DNA of 14,195 bases from contig CAIJMB010000091.1 of NCBI GenBank assembly GCA_903821715.1, forward strand, positions 1 through 14,195, read 5' to 3'. Position 1 is the first letter of the stretch. Each line of letters begins with the position of its first letter. Of the stretch, positions 6,559-14,195 are shown piece after piece. The notes beneath the pieces were generated by a model. It did not search any database, was not told the origin of the DNA, and was given only the letters and a program-made list of their open reading frames with translations. A program made the translations under genes and the position numbers. The stretch is from an uncultured Flavobacteriales bacterium. Lineage in GTDB: Bacteria; Bacteroidota; Bacteroidia; Flavobacteriales; Schleiferiaceae.

Positions 6559-7650
6559 ATGTCAACGTCCGCATTTAAAGCGCCCCGATTTGCAACTCAC
6601 ACCGCGGGCCAGCCGTTTTTTCAAATTTTGACGCAACGCGTCAACCAGTATTTTAAAGAGCACAACAAGTCCTCTAAGGGTGATGTGCGGCTCTACACGA
6701 AAACTGGCGTCCTGCTTGTCGCGTTTTTTGCGACGTACGTGGCGGTACTCTACTTCGGAGCCAATTTCTGGGCCGCCCTTCCGTTTTGGGTAATTCTTGG
6801 CCTGCTAACGTCGGCCATCGGATTCAATGTCATGCACGACGGCGCACACGGTAGCTTCTCAAAGTACGAATGGCTTAACTCGTTGGCTGGCCATACGTTG
6901 AGTATGCTTGGCGCGAGCGTAGCGTTGTGGAAGAATAAGCACAACGCCATTCACCACACCTTTACCAACATTGATGGAGTTGACGACGACATTGAGGCCG
7001 GAGGAATGATCCGAATGGCTGAAACGCAACCCCACAAAGGCATTCACCGCGTACAGCACTACTACTGGCCGCTTCTCTACAGCTTGCTGTACATCTACTG
7101 GCTGGCATTTACCGACTTTAAAAAGTACTTCACAGGCAAGGTAGGCGACGTGCCGATTCGCAAGTTCACTTTTGCCGAGCACGTGGGATTTTGGGCTTGG
7201 AAGACGGTGCACACGACCATGGTCGCCATCCTTCCGATCTACCTCATCGGATTTTGGCCGTGGTTCTTTGGCTTTATCCTTATGGCTTCGATCACCGGCT
7301 TATCGCTGAGCGTGGTGTTTCAGCTAGCGCACGTCGTTGAGGGGGCAACCTTTGCAAAGTCAGACGTCGTGAATCCTACGAACATTGAGTCCGAGTGGGC
7401 GGTGCACCAGTTACAGACTACCGCCAACTTCGCCACGCGCAGTCGCGTCCTCACGTGGTTGCTCGGAGGCCTTAACTATCAGGTGGAGCACCACTTGTTT
7501 CCCCGCATCAGCCACGTGCACTACCCGGCGATTTCACGCATTGTGAAGGAGACGTGTGCGGAATTCAACGTCCAGTACCAAGAATTCCAAACGTTTGCGG
7601 ATGCCCTTGGTGCCCACGTGCGGCACCTCAAGCGCCTTAGTGTCGCCTAA
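6559..7650 (+). CDS. Membrane fatty acid desaturase (acyl-lipid/acyl-CoA type)
   Basis: Di-iron integral membrane desaturase that would introduce a double bond into fatty acyl chains. The 363 residues carry the three histidine boxes: HDGAH (93-97), HNAIHH (128-133) and QVEHH (308-312). Gln in place of the first His of box three is typical of the front-end (delta-5/delta-6-like) subgroup, but no cytochrome b5 domain is fused, so an external electron donor is needed. Hydrophobic segments lie around 50-90, 165-185 and 215-260. ATG 6559 is preferred; a GTG at 6529 would add ten residues without family support. It begins 69 bases after metF. TACCTTGC at 6547-6554 is a poor -7-like match, so an own, almost leaderless start or read-through from the met operon are both possible. 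Substrate and bond position cannot be read from sequence. Confidence 0.93.
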   Translation: MSTSAFKAPRFATHTAGQPFFQILTQRVNQYFKEHNKSSKGDVRLYTKTGVLLVAFFATYVAVLYFGANFWAALPFWVILGLLTSAIGFNVMHDGAHGSFSKYEWLNSLAGHTLSMLGASVALWKNKHNAIHHTFTNIDGVDDDIEAGGMIRMAETQPHKGIHRVQHYYWPLLYSLLYIYWLAFTDFKKYFTGKVGDVPIRKFTFAEHVGFWAWKTVHTTMVAILPIYLIGFWPWFFGFILMASITGLSLSVVFQLAHVVEGATFAKSDVVNPTNIESEWAVHQLQTTANFATRSRVLTWLLGGLNYQVEHHLFPRISHVHYPAISRIVKETCAEFNVQYQEFQTFADALGAHVRHLKRLSVA

Positions 7651-8081
7651 AGGTTACTGACCGTCAGGCGTACGCCGTCATACTGGACTTGGTAGGGTAG
7701 TAACCCCCAAGTGGTGGTGCCGTCAATAGCACTTCCGTCAAATAACAAAAACCGCTGGTTGTCACAGCCGCATTCCGCATATAGCCCATCGACCACCGTA
7801 GAGGCTCCACAGGGCATTGATACGTGGTTGGGGCAGCGCAGGTCGTACGCTCCAAAATCAAGAGCGTCTCCGAAGTTGGTGCGACGGTAAATTACCAGTC
7901 CTCCATGTCCCCAATCCGTGCGCACATGGGTTCCACCCACAAACTGCAAATCGTAGGCTGAAGGACTGTTGGTGAACACGGATTCATTGACAAAAACATA
8001 GGGAACCGGGTGCCGATTGCTCGTCCCGTCGCAGGCCAGCAACGCAGCTAACCCCAGCCATAAGAAAATTTTATTGGCCAT
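7647..8081 (-). CDS. Small lipoprotein with degenerate Rieske-like domain
   Basis: 144-residue protein with a lipoprotein signal: Lys4, hydrophobic 5-16, and lipobox LLAC with Cys17 as the lipidated residue. The mature part resembles small Rieske-like lipoproteins of Bacteroidota: PYVFVN near the start, a GGLVIYRR strand, then DLRCPNH (83-86), CGCDNQRFLLFDGS (104-117) and LLPYQVQYDG. The order Cys...Cys...phenylalanine-strand...DGS...PY matches a Rieske fold. However, the canonical C-x-H and C-x2-H ligand pairs are broken: Cys83-x2-His86, and Cys104-Gly-Cys106-Asp with no His. It probably does not hold a normal 2Fe-2S cluster; function is unknown. Its TAG overlaps the desaturase TAA (CTAA, 7647-7650) in a convergent arrangement, and it diverges from the receptor gene. 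The family assignment is from recalled sequence patterns, not a search. Confidence 0.75.
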   Translation of the reverse strand: MANKIFLWLGLAALLACDGTSNRHPVPYVFVNESVFTNSPSAYDLQFVGGTHVRTDWGHGGLVIYRRTNFGDALDFGAYDLRCPNHVSMPCGASTVVDGLYAECGCDNQRFLLFDGSAIDGTTTWGLLPYQVQYDGVRLTVSNL

Positions 8082-8089
8082 AATCCGAA

Positions 8090-8116
8090 CAAACCTACGG
8101 CCGACCTGCTTATCAA
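8090..8116 (-). promoter_or_regulatory. Bacteroidota-type promoter for the lipoprotein gene
   Basis: On the minus strand TAGGTTTG (plus 8090-8097) is a full match to TAnnTTTG, with TTG (plus 8114-8116) 16 bases upstream, just short of the usual spacing. The start point would fall about 8085-8082, one to four bases before the ATG at 8081, implying a nearly leaderless mRNA. On the other strand of the same 97-base gap only a one-mismatch box, TATTTTAG at 8131-8138, is seen for the receptor gene. Confidence 0.55.
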
Positions 8117-8178
8117 CATTAATTCTTCGTTATTTTAGCCCTTCGATTCGCAACGGATCCACCTAAAACGCTTTGCTT

Positions 8179-11100
8179 ATGCGGCTACGCTACGCCCTCT
8201 TCGCGCTGATTCTCGGAGCTTCCACCATGGTGTGGGGCCAAGCCCGTCCTGGTTCACTTCGTGGAACTGTCAAGGATAAAACCTCTGGAGAAGAAATTCC
8301 TCAGGCTCAGATTACGGTAAAGTCTGGCACATTCAAGATTACCTCTGGGACGTCCGACTTTGATGGCAACTACAACATCAACCCGATTCAGCCAGGGTCG
8401 TACACTGTCGTCTGTGAAGTGTTTGGGTACAATAGCGTGACCTTCACAGGGGTGCAAATCAACCCCGGCCGTCCAACCGAATTGAAGTTTGCCATGGGCT
8501 CTTCAAACATTGAACTCGGTTCCGTAGACGTTGTCGCGAAGTACGAAGCACCACTCATTGAAAAGGGTAAGACAGCGACCAGCTTTGGAGCGGAGCAAAT
8601 TCGCAACTTGGCGGGCCGAGGTGTCAACGCAGTTCTTTCACAAACGGCGAGTGTCGTTCAAGACGAGCGCAGTGGCGGAACCTTCTTTCGTGGAGGCCGT
8701 AGCGACGGTAACGTCGTGTTTGTCGATGGTGTGAAAATGCGCGGTGACATCAACCTTCCCCGTGAAGCGATTCAATCTACCGAAGTCATCACAGGAGGTG
8801 TACCAGCTCAATACGGTGACGTGACGGGTGGGGTTATCTCTACCACGACCAAGGGACCAAGCCCCCGTTACTTTGGTACCGTTGAGTACGTTACCTCGTC
8901 TCTTTTTGATCGCAATAACTACCACCTCGCAGGTTTGACCCTCGGTGGACCGCTGCTCTTTAACAAGGCTAAAACTGCGCCGTTGGTGGGCTTCCTGCTC
9001 GCGACGGAATTCTCGTATACCGGTGTAGGCCGACCCTACGCTACCCCAGTGTACAAACTAAAGGACGACGTGCTCGCGGACCTTCAAGCTAATCCCATTG
9101 TTCCTACGGCTACCGGACTTGGTACCATTCGCCGCGCTGAACTCTTGGGAGCAGATGCCTTTGAGACGATTCCGACACGACTCAACGTAGCCAGTACCGT
9201 ATTTCGTGCCACCGGCAACATCAACATTAAAACAGGTAAGAAGACGAACCTAGTGTTGGGTGGACGGGCATTCTACACGAACGGACGGAACGGCAGCTTC
9301 TTTCACTCGCTGATGAACTACGCGAACAACGGAGCATCAGAGCAGCGCGACCTTTCTGGGTACGTTCGCTTTACCCAGCAATTCGGAAGCAGCGAGAACA
9401 GCCTGATCCAAAACGCGTTCTACACCATCCAGGCCGACTACACCTTAAATAACTTTAAGAACTACGATCCAAATCACGGAGACAACATCTTCCGCTACGG
9501 TCACGTGGGTCAGTTTGAGACAGGCCGCATTGGTTTGTACGGATTTGGAACCGACGAAAAGTCAGGCATTACCGCATGGCGCAAGCTTCTTGACCTCGAT
9601 ACGGGTATCGCATTTACTCCTTCTCAGTACAATCCAATTTTGGCGAACTACACTTCGTCATACTATAATCTGGTGAATTCAGGGTTGATTGCGAACAACA
9701 TCGCTAACTTGAATAACATTCAACAGGGTGGCGGTTTGCTCAACGGTCAAACCCCCTATGACGTGTATGGTCTATTTGGCAACGTCGGTGCGGTACAGTC
9801 TGGCTACGGATATAGCCAGAATGAGCAGTACCGCATCACCGCCTCCACCAACTTTGACATTAAGGGTCACTCGCTGATTGCTGGTCTTGAGTACGAGCAA
9901 CGTTTTGACCGCAGCTTTGGGGTGGCAGCTGCATCGCTCTGGACGCTCATGCGGAATTTGCAGAACGACCACATGAAGGAACTAGATCTAGAGAACCCTG
10001 TGTTGATTTACCGCGACGGGGTGTTCCAAGATACTATTTTCTACAACCGTGCCCTGGACTTAACCAAGCCGCGCACATTTGATCGGAAGCTCCGCAATGC
10101 ACTGGGGTGGAATCCGAACGGAAGCGATCAAAAGCTTCTCGACATTGACAACATTACACCTGATCAGTTCCAGCAATTTGGAGGACTTTCGCTCTTCTCT
10201 GCCCAAGAATTGGTGAACCCAGGCGGATCTGCCTATGTGAGCTACTACGGATATGACTACACCGGTCAACTCCTTGCTGGCAATCCTACGCTGAACGACT
10301 TCTTTACTGCGGTGGATGGCCAGGGCAACCGGACCTACCCCGTACGCGCATTCCAACCCATCTATATGGCTGGCTACATTCAAGATCAGTTTACGTTTGA
10401 AGACCTGTTCTTTAACGTGGGTGTGCGCGTAGACCGCTACGACGCCAACCAACCTGTACTAAAGGATCCGTTCTCGCTGTACCCCGCCCATACTGTTGCC
10501 GACGTGAATGCACGTGGTGGCCTCGAGGGAAGCGAAATTCCCACCTCTATGGGTGACGACTACATGGTGTATGTAGATGACATCAAGAACCCACGCCGCA
10601 TCGTAGGCTACCGCAACGGTTTTGATTGGTACAATGCGGACGGTTCACCACAGCCCAATCCAACAGTCATTGCGAACTTGTCAGGCGGTCAAGCCAAGCC
10701 ATGGATTTTTGAAGAGGCGTTCACTGATCCGTTGAACCCGAACGCACCAGTCCTCAGTGCAAATTCATTCCGTGACTACCGCCCGCAAGTAACGGTGAGT
10801 CCACGTATCTCATTCCAGTTCCCGATTTCAGACGTGGCCGAATTCTTTGCCCACTACGACCTTTTGGTTCAGCGTCCTTCTGCCGCCCAGTCGCGATTTA
10901 ATCCGTTTGACTACGTGAATTTGGTGTTTGGTAATGCCGCAACGGTAGATAACCCCGAGCTCCTTCCTCAGAAGCAGACCGAATACGAAATTGGGTTCCG
11001 TCAAAAGCTGACAGATCGTAGTGCATTAAAAATCAATGCATTCTACCGCGAATACCGCGATTTGATTCAAACCGTTTCTGTAACGGAAGCCTACCCAGCG

Positions 11101-11826
11101 ACCTACGTGACATTTGGAAACCGCGACTTCACTACGTCAAAGGGCTTTAGCTTCCAGTACGACCTGCGCCGTGTGGGCAATGTTCAGATGAACGCACAGT
11201 ACTCGTTGACATTTGCCGACGGTACGGGATCGGGTGCGGAGTCTGGCTTGTCACTTGCGCGCACTGGCCTACCGAACATCCGATACATTATCCCTTTGGA
11301 TTACGACCAGCGCCACAATCTGTCGGGCAACATCGACTTCCGCTACGGACAGGGTAAAGAATACAATGGCCCAGTTTGGGGCAAAGTGAAGGTGTTCGAA
11401 AATTCGGGTGTCAATTTATTGGCCACTGCGGGCTCAGGATTCCCGTACTCACGTCGCGTTCGTGCCTACGGAATCACGCAGTCGGCTACTCCAGTGGTCG
11501 GTCTGTTGAATGGCTCACGTTTGCCATGGCAGTTCCGCATGGATTTGACCGCCAACAAAGTGTGGTACTTCAACAAGAACAAGAACAATTTTGAAGTGTA
11601 CCTGCAGGTGCTCAACGTCCTGAATGCAGCCAATATTCTCAGCGTATATCCGTACACTGGATCACCTGATGACGACGGATTCCTGGCGTCTCCTCAAGGT
11701 CAGCAATCCATCGCCTTCACGGCCAACGCACAGGCCTTCTCGGATCTATACACGATTCGCATGGTCAATCCTACGAACTTCTCAACCCCCCGCCTCCTTC
11801 GCCTCGGAGTTCGGATTGGTCTGTAA
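8179..11826 (+). CDS. TonB-dependent outer-membrane receptor with regulatory-like N-terminal domain
   Basis: 1215-residue outer-membrane transporter expected to import, or take part in surface handling of, an unknown ligand using TonB/ExbBD energy. A signal peptide spans about 1-21 (MRLRYALFALILGASTMVWG, then Q). Residues 26-107 form a carboxypeptidase-regulatory-like beta domain (GTVKDKTSGEEIPQAQITV, then FDGNYNINPIQPGSYTV). A plug domain follows at about 130-230 (GRGVNAVLSQTASVV, then GNVVFVDGVKMRGD and PAQYGDVTGGVI). The rest is the 22-strand barrel, ending with the usual terminal strand RLLRLGVRIGL. No SusD partner follows, so this is not a Sus-type glycan pair; instead a large secreted protein follows after 18 bases, suggesting an operon. 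ATG 8179 is preferred over TTG 8173 because it starts the signal peptide cleanly. No obvious TonB box could be assigned, and the ligand is unknown. Confidence 0.93.
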   Translation: MRLRYALFALILGASTMVWGQARPGSLRGTVKDKTSGEEIPQAQITVKSGTFKITSGTSDFDGNYNINPIQPGSYTVVCEVFGYNSVTFTGVQINPGRPTELKFAMGSSNIELGSVDVVAKYEAPLIEKGKTATSFGAEQIRNLAGRGVNAVLSQTASVVQDERSGGTFFRGGRSDGNVVFVDGVKMRGDINLPREAIQSTEVITGGVPAQYGDVTGGVISTTTKGPSPRYFGTVEYVTSSLFDRNNYHLAGLTLGGPLLFNKAKTAPLVGFLLATEFSYTGVGRPYATPVYKLKDDVLADLQANPIVPTATGLGTIRRAELLGADAFETIPTRLNVASTVFRATGNINIKTGKKTNLVLGGRAFYTNGRNGSFFHSLMNYANNGASEQRDLSGYVRFTQQFGSSENSLIQNAFYTIQADYTLNNFKNYDPNHGDNIFRYGHVGQFETGRIGLYGFGTDEKSGITAWRKLLDLDTGIAFTPSQYNPILANYTSSYYNLVNSGLIANNIANLNNIQQGGGLLNGQTPYDVYGLFGNVGAVQSGYGYSQNEQYRITASTNFDIKGHSLIAGLEYEQRFDRSFGVAAASLWTLMRNLQNDHMKELDLENPVLIYRDGVFQDTIFYNRALDLTKPRTFDRKLRNALGWNPNGSDQKLLDIDNITPDQFQQFGGLSLFSAQELVNPGGSAYVSYYGYDYTGQLLAGNPTLNDFFTAVDGQGNRTYPVRAFQPIYMAGYIQDQFTFEDLFFNVGVRVDRYDANQPVLKDPFSLYPAHTVADVNARGGLEGSEIPTSMGDDYMVYVDDIKNPRRIVGYRNGFDWYNADGSPQPNPTVIANLSGGQAKPWIFEEAFTDPLNPNAPVLSANSFRDYRPQVTVSPRISFQFPISDVAEFFAHYDLLVQRPSAAQSRFNPFDYVNLVFGNAATVDNPELLPQKQTEYEIGFRQKLTDRSALKINAFYREYRDLIQTVSVTEAYPATYVTFGNRDFTTSKGFSFQYDLRRVGNVQMNAQYSLTFADGTGSGAESGLSLARTGLPNIRYIIPLDYDQRHNLSGNIDFRYGQGKEYNGPVWGKVKVFENSGVNLLATAGSGFPYSRRVRAYGITQSATPVVGLLNGSRLPWQFRMDLTANKVWYFNKNKNNFEVYLQVLNVLNAANILSVYPYTGSPDDDGFLASPQGQQSIAFTANAQAFSDLYTIRMVNPTNFSTPRLLRLGVRIGL

Positions 11827-11844
11827 TAAAGCTATTCTCTGGTT

Positions 11845-14195
11845 ATGAACAAGAATCTTTTCGTTTTCGCTGCCGCAATGGCAAGTTTCGTGGCTCTAGG
11901 TCGCGAAGATGTTGGAACCACGTCTGGTAAAACGACGCGTTCGAACAAGACGGTTGAAGAACTATGCCAACCCTCTCGTGCACAGTCGGATTTGAACATA
12001 AACAACGTACGCGCTACCATTCTTGGCGGGGGCGATATGTGGTGGGATTTGAATACGGCCCGCTACGAAGTTCCCAAAGGCAGCAACCGCCATTCGATGT
12101 TCGCTGGATCTCTTTGGTTGGGTGGCCTTGACGAAGGCAACCAGCTTAAAATGGCGGCAATGACCTACCGCTCGAAGGGCAATGACTTTTGGCCTGGACC
12201 CTTGTCTACCGACGGCCTTGCCTCGGTGACAAAGGACGTCTGTGACAAGTACGACCGCCACTGGATCATTACCCGTGAACAAGTTGAGACGCACCGTGGA
12301 TGGATCTTGTGTAAGAACGATCCTGATTGTGATCCGTCTGTAAAGTACCCTGGCTATGAAGGCAGCATTCCAGACATTATCAAGGAATGGCCCGCACACG
12401 GTGCAGAAGGTGAGCTGCCCTACACGTTGGCGCCGTTCATTGATTTAGATGGCGATGGTCGCTACGACTACAACGAGGACTACCCGGCCTACGACCTTGA
12501 CCGTGCATACGACTGCCGCCTCAAGGAGACCGACGTTCTCTATGGTGACCAAACGATCTGGTGGGTCTACAACGACCGCGGAAACGTGCATACGGAGACC
12601 AATGCTGGAGCCATGGGTTTCGAGATTCGCGCGCAAGCCTTTGCATTTGCGACGAACGACGAGATCAACAACATGACGTTCAACAACTACCGCATCATTA
12701 ACAAGTCGACGTTCCGTCTTACGAATACCTACTTCTCAACTTGGTTTGATGCGGATTTGGGAAACTACCTCGATGATATTATCGGAAGTGATATTCCCCG
12801 TGGTTTGGGTTACGTGTACAATGCGGACATTGATGATGAAGGTCCCATTGGCTATGGCGTAAATCCACCTGCGATTGGGTTTGACTTCTTCCAAGGACCA
12901 TTTGCCGACTACTTCGACGGACGCGACAACGACCGAGATGGATGTATTGATGGCGTTCGGGACGACCAAGGCAACTGTATTCCCGAGAACCCAGTGACGG
13001 GTGTGAATGAGCGCATCATCATGTCGGGCTTCATGTACTACAACAACACCTCTTCTGCGTTCTCAGGCAACCCCAACAACGCATCGGAATTCTACAACTA
13101 CATGCAGTCGCGTTGGAAGAACGGTAACCCACTGGTAGTCGAGACGCCATGCGGTCCTGGCTGTACCGGTAATGGTGATGGATTTACTCAAGACGGAACA
13201 GGCCTTGCTACGTTGTTTGCCTACCCTGGTTCCACTTTTGATACGACGGGAGTGACTGAGCCAGTTGCGTCCCAGAACTGGTATGAATCACCTGATAACC
13301 AGCAAGATAAGCGTGGACTTCACAATGCAGGACCGTTCTCTCTTGCTCCAGGTGCTTTGAATTTCATTACCACGGGAGCGGTGTGGGCGCGAAATACGAA
13401 CGACCCAGGACCTTTGTATTCTGTGGAGCGCGTCATCATCGCCGACGATAAGGCCCAAAGCCTGTTCGACAACTGCTTCCAGATTTTGAATGGCCCTGAT
13501 GCACCAGATATGGAGATTCAGGAGCTTGACCGTGGAGTTGTCCTGATGCTTTCGTACCGCGAAGGCATGAACAACGATCAGTTCGACTACCGTGAGGTTG
13601 ATCCACTGATTCCGTACACCGACAACACGTACAAGTTTGAAGGTTTCCAGATTTATCAGCTCAAGAACGAGAACGTATCGGTGGCCGATCGCTACGACCC
13701 AAGCCAAGCTCGGTTGATCGCGCAGTGCGACCTCAAGAATGGGATTACTCGTTTGATTAACTGGGAATTAGACCCGGATCTTGAATTGCTGATGCCTCAG
13801 GACATGACGATTCAGTCAAATGATGACGGAATTCAGACTTCCTTCCACGTGACTGAGGATGCATTCGCTACGGGTACAGACCGTCGCTTGGTGAACCATC
13901 GGAACTACTACTTTACGGTAGTGGCCTACGCTCACAATGAGTACGAACCATTTGATCAGGTTTTGACTCCTGCGGGCCAGCGCCGCCCATACTTGGCGGG
14001 ACGGAATAATGTCAAAAAGTACTTGGCAATTCCGCACCAAGTGAGTTCCGAAGCAAATGGAACTATTCAGCGTGCGAAATATGGAGACGCTCCGATCATC
14101 ACTCGTGTTGAGGGCATGGGCAATGGCGGTGCCGCACTTGAACTCGATAGTGAGAGTGAAGCATTTATTGTCGACAACTTCCGTCTCGACATGCC
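11845..14195 (+). CDS. Large secreted protein, probable type IX secretion substrate (partial, runs off right edge)
   Basis: Open reading frame from ATG 11845 without a stop to the window end; 783 complete codons are visible. An N-terminal signal peptide is present (Lys3, hydrophobic 5-19). A conserved-looking block follows: NNVRATILGGGDMWWDLN, then FAGSLWLGGLDEGNQLKMAA and GNDFWPGPL, resembling large exported proteins of Bacteroidota usually annotated as carrying a type IX sorting tail. That tail would lie outside the window, so the secretion route is inferred. Two DxDxDGxxD calcium-loop motifs occur: Asp200/202/204/208 and Asp361/363/365/369, the latter flanked by Cys367 and Cys376. The protein is rich in aromatic, Asn and Asp residues, as in extracellular beta proteins. 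It starts 18 bases after the receptor stop with no terminator, so it is probably co-transcribed. No enzymatic motif was recognised. Confidence 0.9.
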   Translation, partial: MNKNLFVFAAAMASFVALGREDVGTTSGKTTRSNKTVEELCQPSRAQSDLNINNVRATILGGGDMWWDLNTARYEVPKGSNRHSMFAGSLWLGGLDEGNQLKMAAMTYRSKGNDFWPGPLSTDGLASVTKDVCDKYDRHWIITREQVETHRGWILCKNDPDCDPSVKYPGYEGSIPDIIKEWPAHGAEGELPYTLAPFIDLDGDGRYDYNEDYPAYDLDRAYDCRLKETDVLYGDQTIWWVYNDRGNVHTETNAGAMGFEIRAQAFAFATNDEINNMTFNNYRIINKSTFRLTNTYFSTWFDADLGNYLDDIIGSDIPRGLGYVYNADIDDEGPIGYGVNPPAIGFDFFQGPFADYFDGRDNDRDGCIDGVRDDQGNCIPENPVTGVNERIIMSGFMYYNNTSSAFSGNPNNASEFYNYMQSRWKNGNPLVVETPCGPGCTGNGDGFTQDGTGLATLFAYPGSTFDTTGVTEPVASQNWYESPDNQQDKRGLHNAGPFSLAPGALNFITTGAVWARNTNDPGPLYSVERVIIADDKAQSLFDNCFQILNGPDAPDMEIQELDRGVVLMLSYREGMNNDQFDYREVDPLIPYTDNTYKFEGFQIYQLKNENVSVADRYDPSQARLIAQCDLKNGITRLINWELDPDLELLMPQDMTIQSNDDGIQTSFHVTEDAFATGTDRRLVNHRNYYFTVVAYAHNEYEPFDQVLTPAGQRRPYLAGRNNVKKYLAIPHQVSSEANGTIQRAKYGDAPIITRVEGMGNGGAALELDSESEAFIVDNFRLDM

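Noticed and set aside
7658..7680. GGCGTACGCC palindrome near the convergent gene ends as a terminator
   Set aside because: No T-tract on either side and it lies inside the lipoprotein coding region; probably coincidental.
12445..12676. Short open frames on both strands in the 12.4-12.7 kb region
   Set aside because: Shadows of the long secreted-protein frame, which is open from 11845 to the window end; threonine/arginine-rich composition is not protein-like.

Overview
The window looks like chromosomal DNA from a member of the Bacteroidota, probably a moderately GC-rich Flavobacteriales-like lineage. Evidence for this: start sites generally lack well-placed Shine-Dalgarno sequences; upstream regions carry the Bacteroidota -7 promoter element (TAnnTTTG), in the clearest case with a TTG 19 bases upstream; methionine synthase is split in two; and there is a large TonB-dependent receptor with an N-terminal carboxypeptidase-regulatory-like domain beside a large secreted protein of the type often exported by the type IX system. 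No mobile element, tRNA, rRNA or CRISPR array was seen.

Left part (1-1846): the last codons of an unknown plus-strand gene end at base 21, followed by a strong terminator. metK (SAM synthetase) lies on the minus strand with its own terminator. The roughly 400-base divergent region between metK and the methionine synthase operon carries two different SAM-sensing leaders. One is a SAM-II-like pseudoknot aptamer in the metK leader (minus strand). The other is a clear SAM-I (S-box) aptamer in the leader of the metH operon (plus strand). Each has a Bacteroidota -7 element ending a few bases before the aptamer, so both transcripts would start essentially with the aptamer. Both leaders contain competing base pairings that suggest switch mechanisms acting at translation start.

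Middle part (1847-7650): a co-directional cluster follows. It holds the homocysteine/zinc module of methionine synthase, the folate/cobalamin/reactivation module (ATGA overlap), metF (methylene-THF reductase), and then a membrane fatty acid desaturase that may or may not share the transcript. With metK this is a complete methyl cycle: MetF makes methyl-THF, the split MetH methylates homocysteine, MetK makes SAM, and SAM would repress both transcription units through different RNA folds. A tandem array of eight heptamers fills most of the gap between metH and metF.

Right part (7647-14195): a small minus-strand lipoprotein resembling a degenerate Rieske domain overlaps the desaturase stop codon tail-to-tail. 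Divergently from it runs a probable operon: a 1215-residue TonB-dependent outer-membrane receptor and, 18 bases later, a large secreted protein that runs off the right edge of the window with 783 codons visible.
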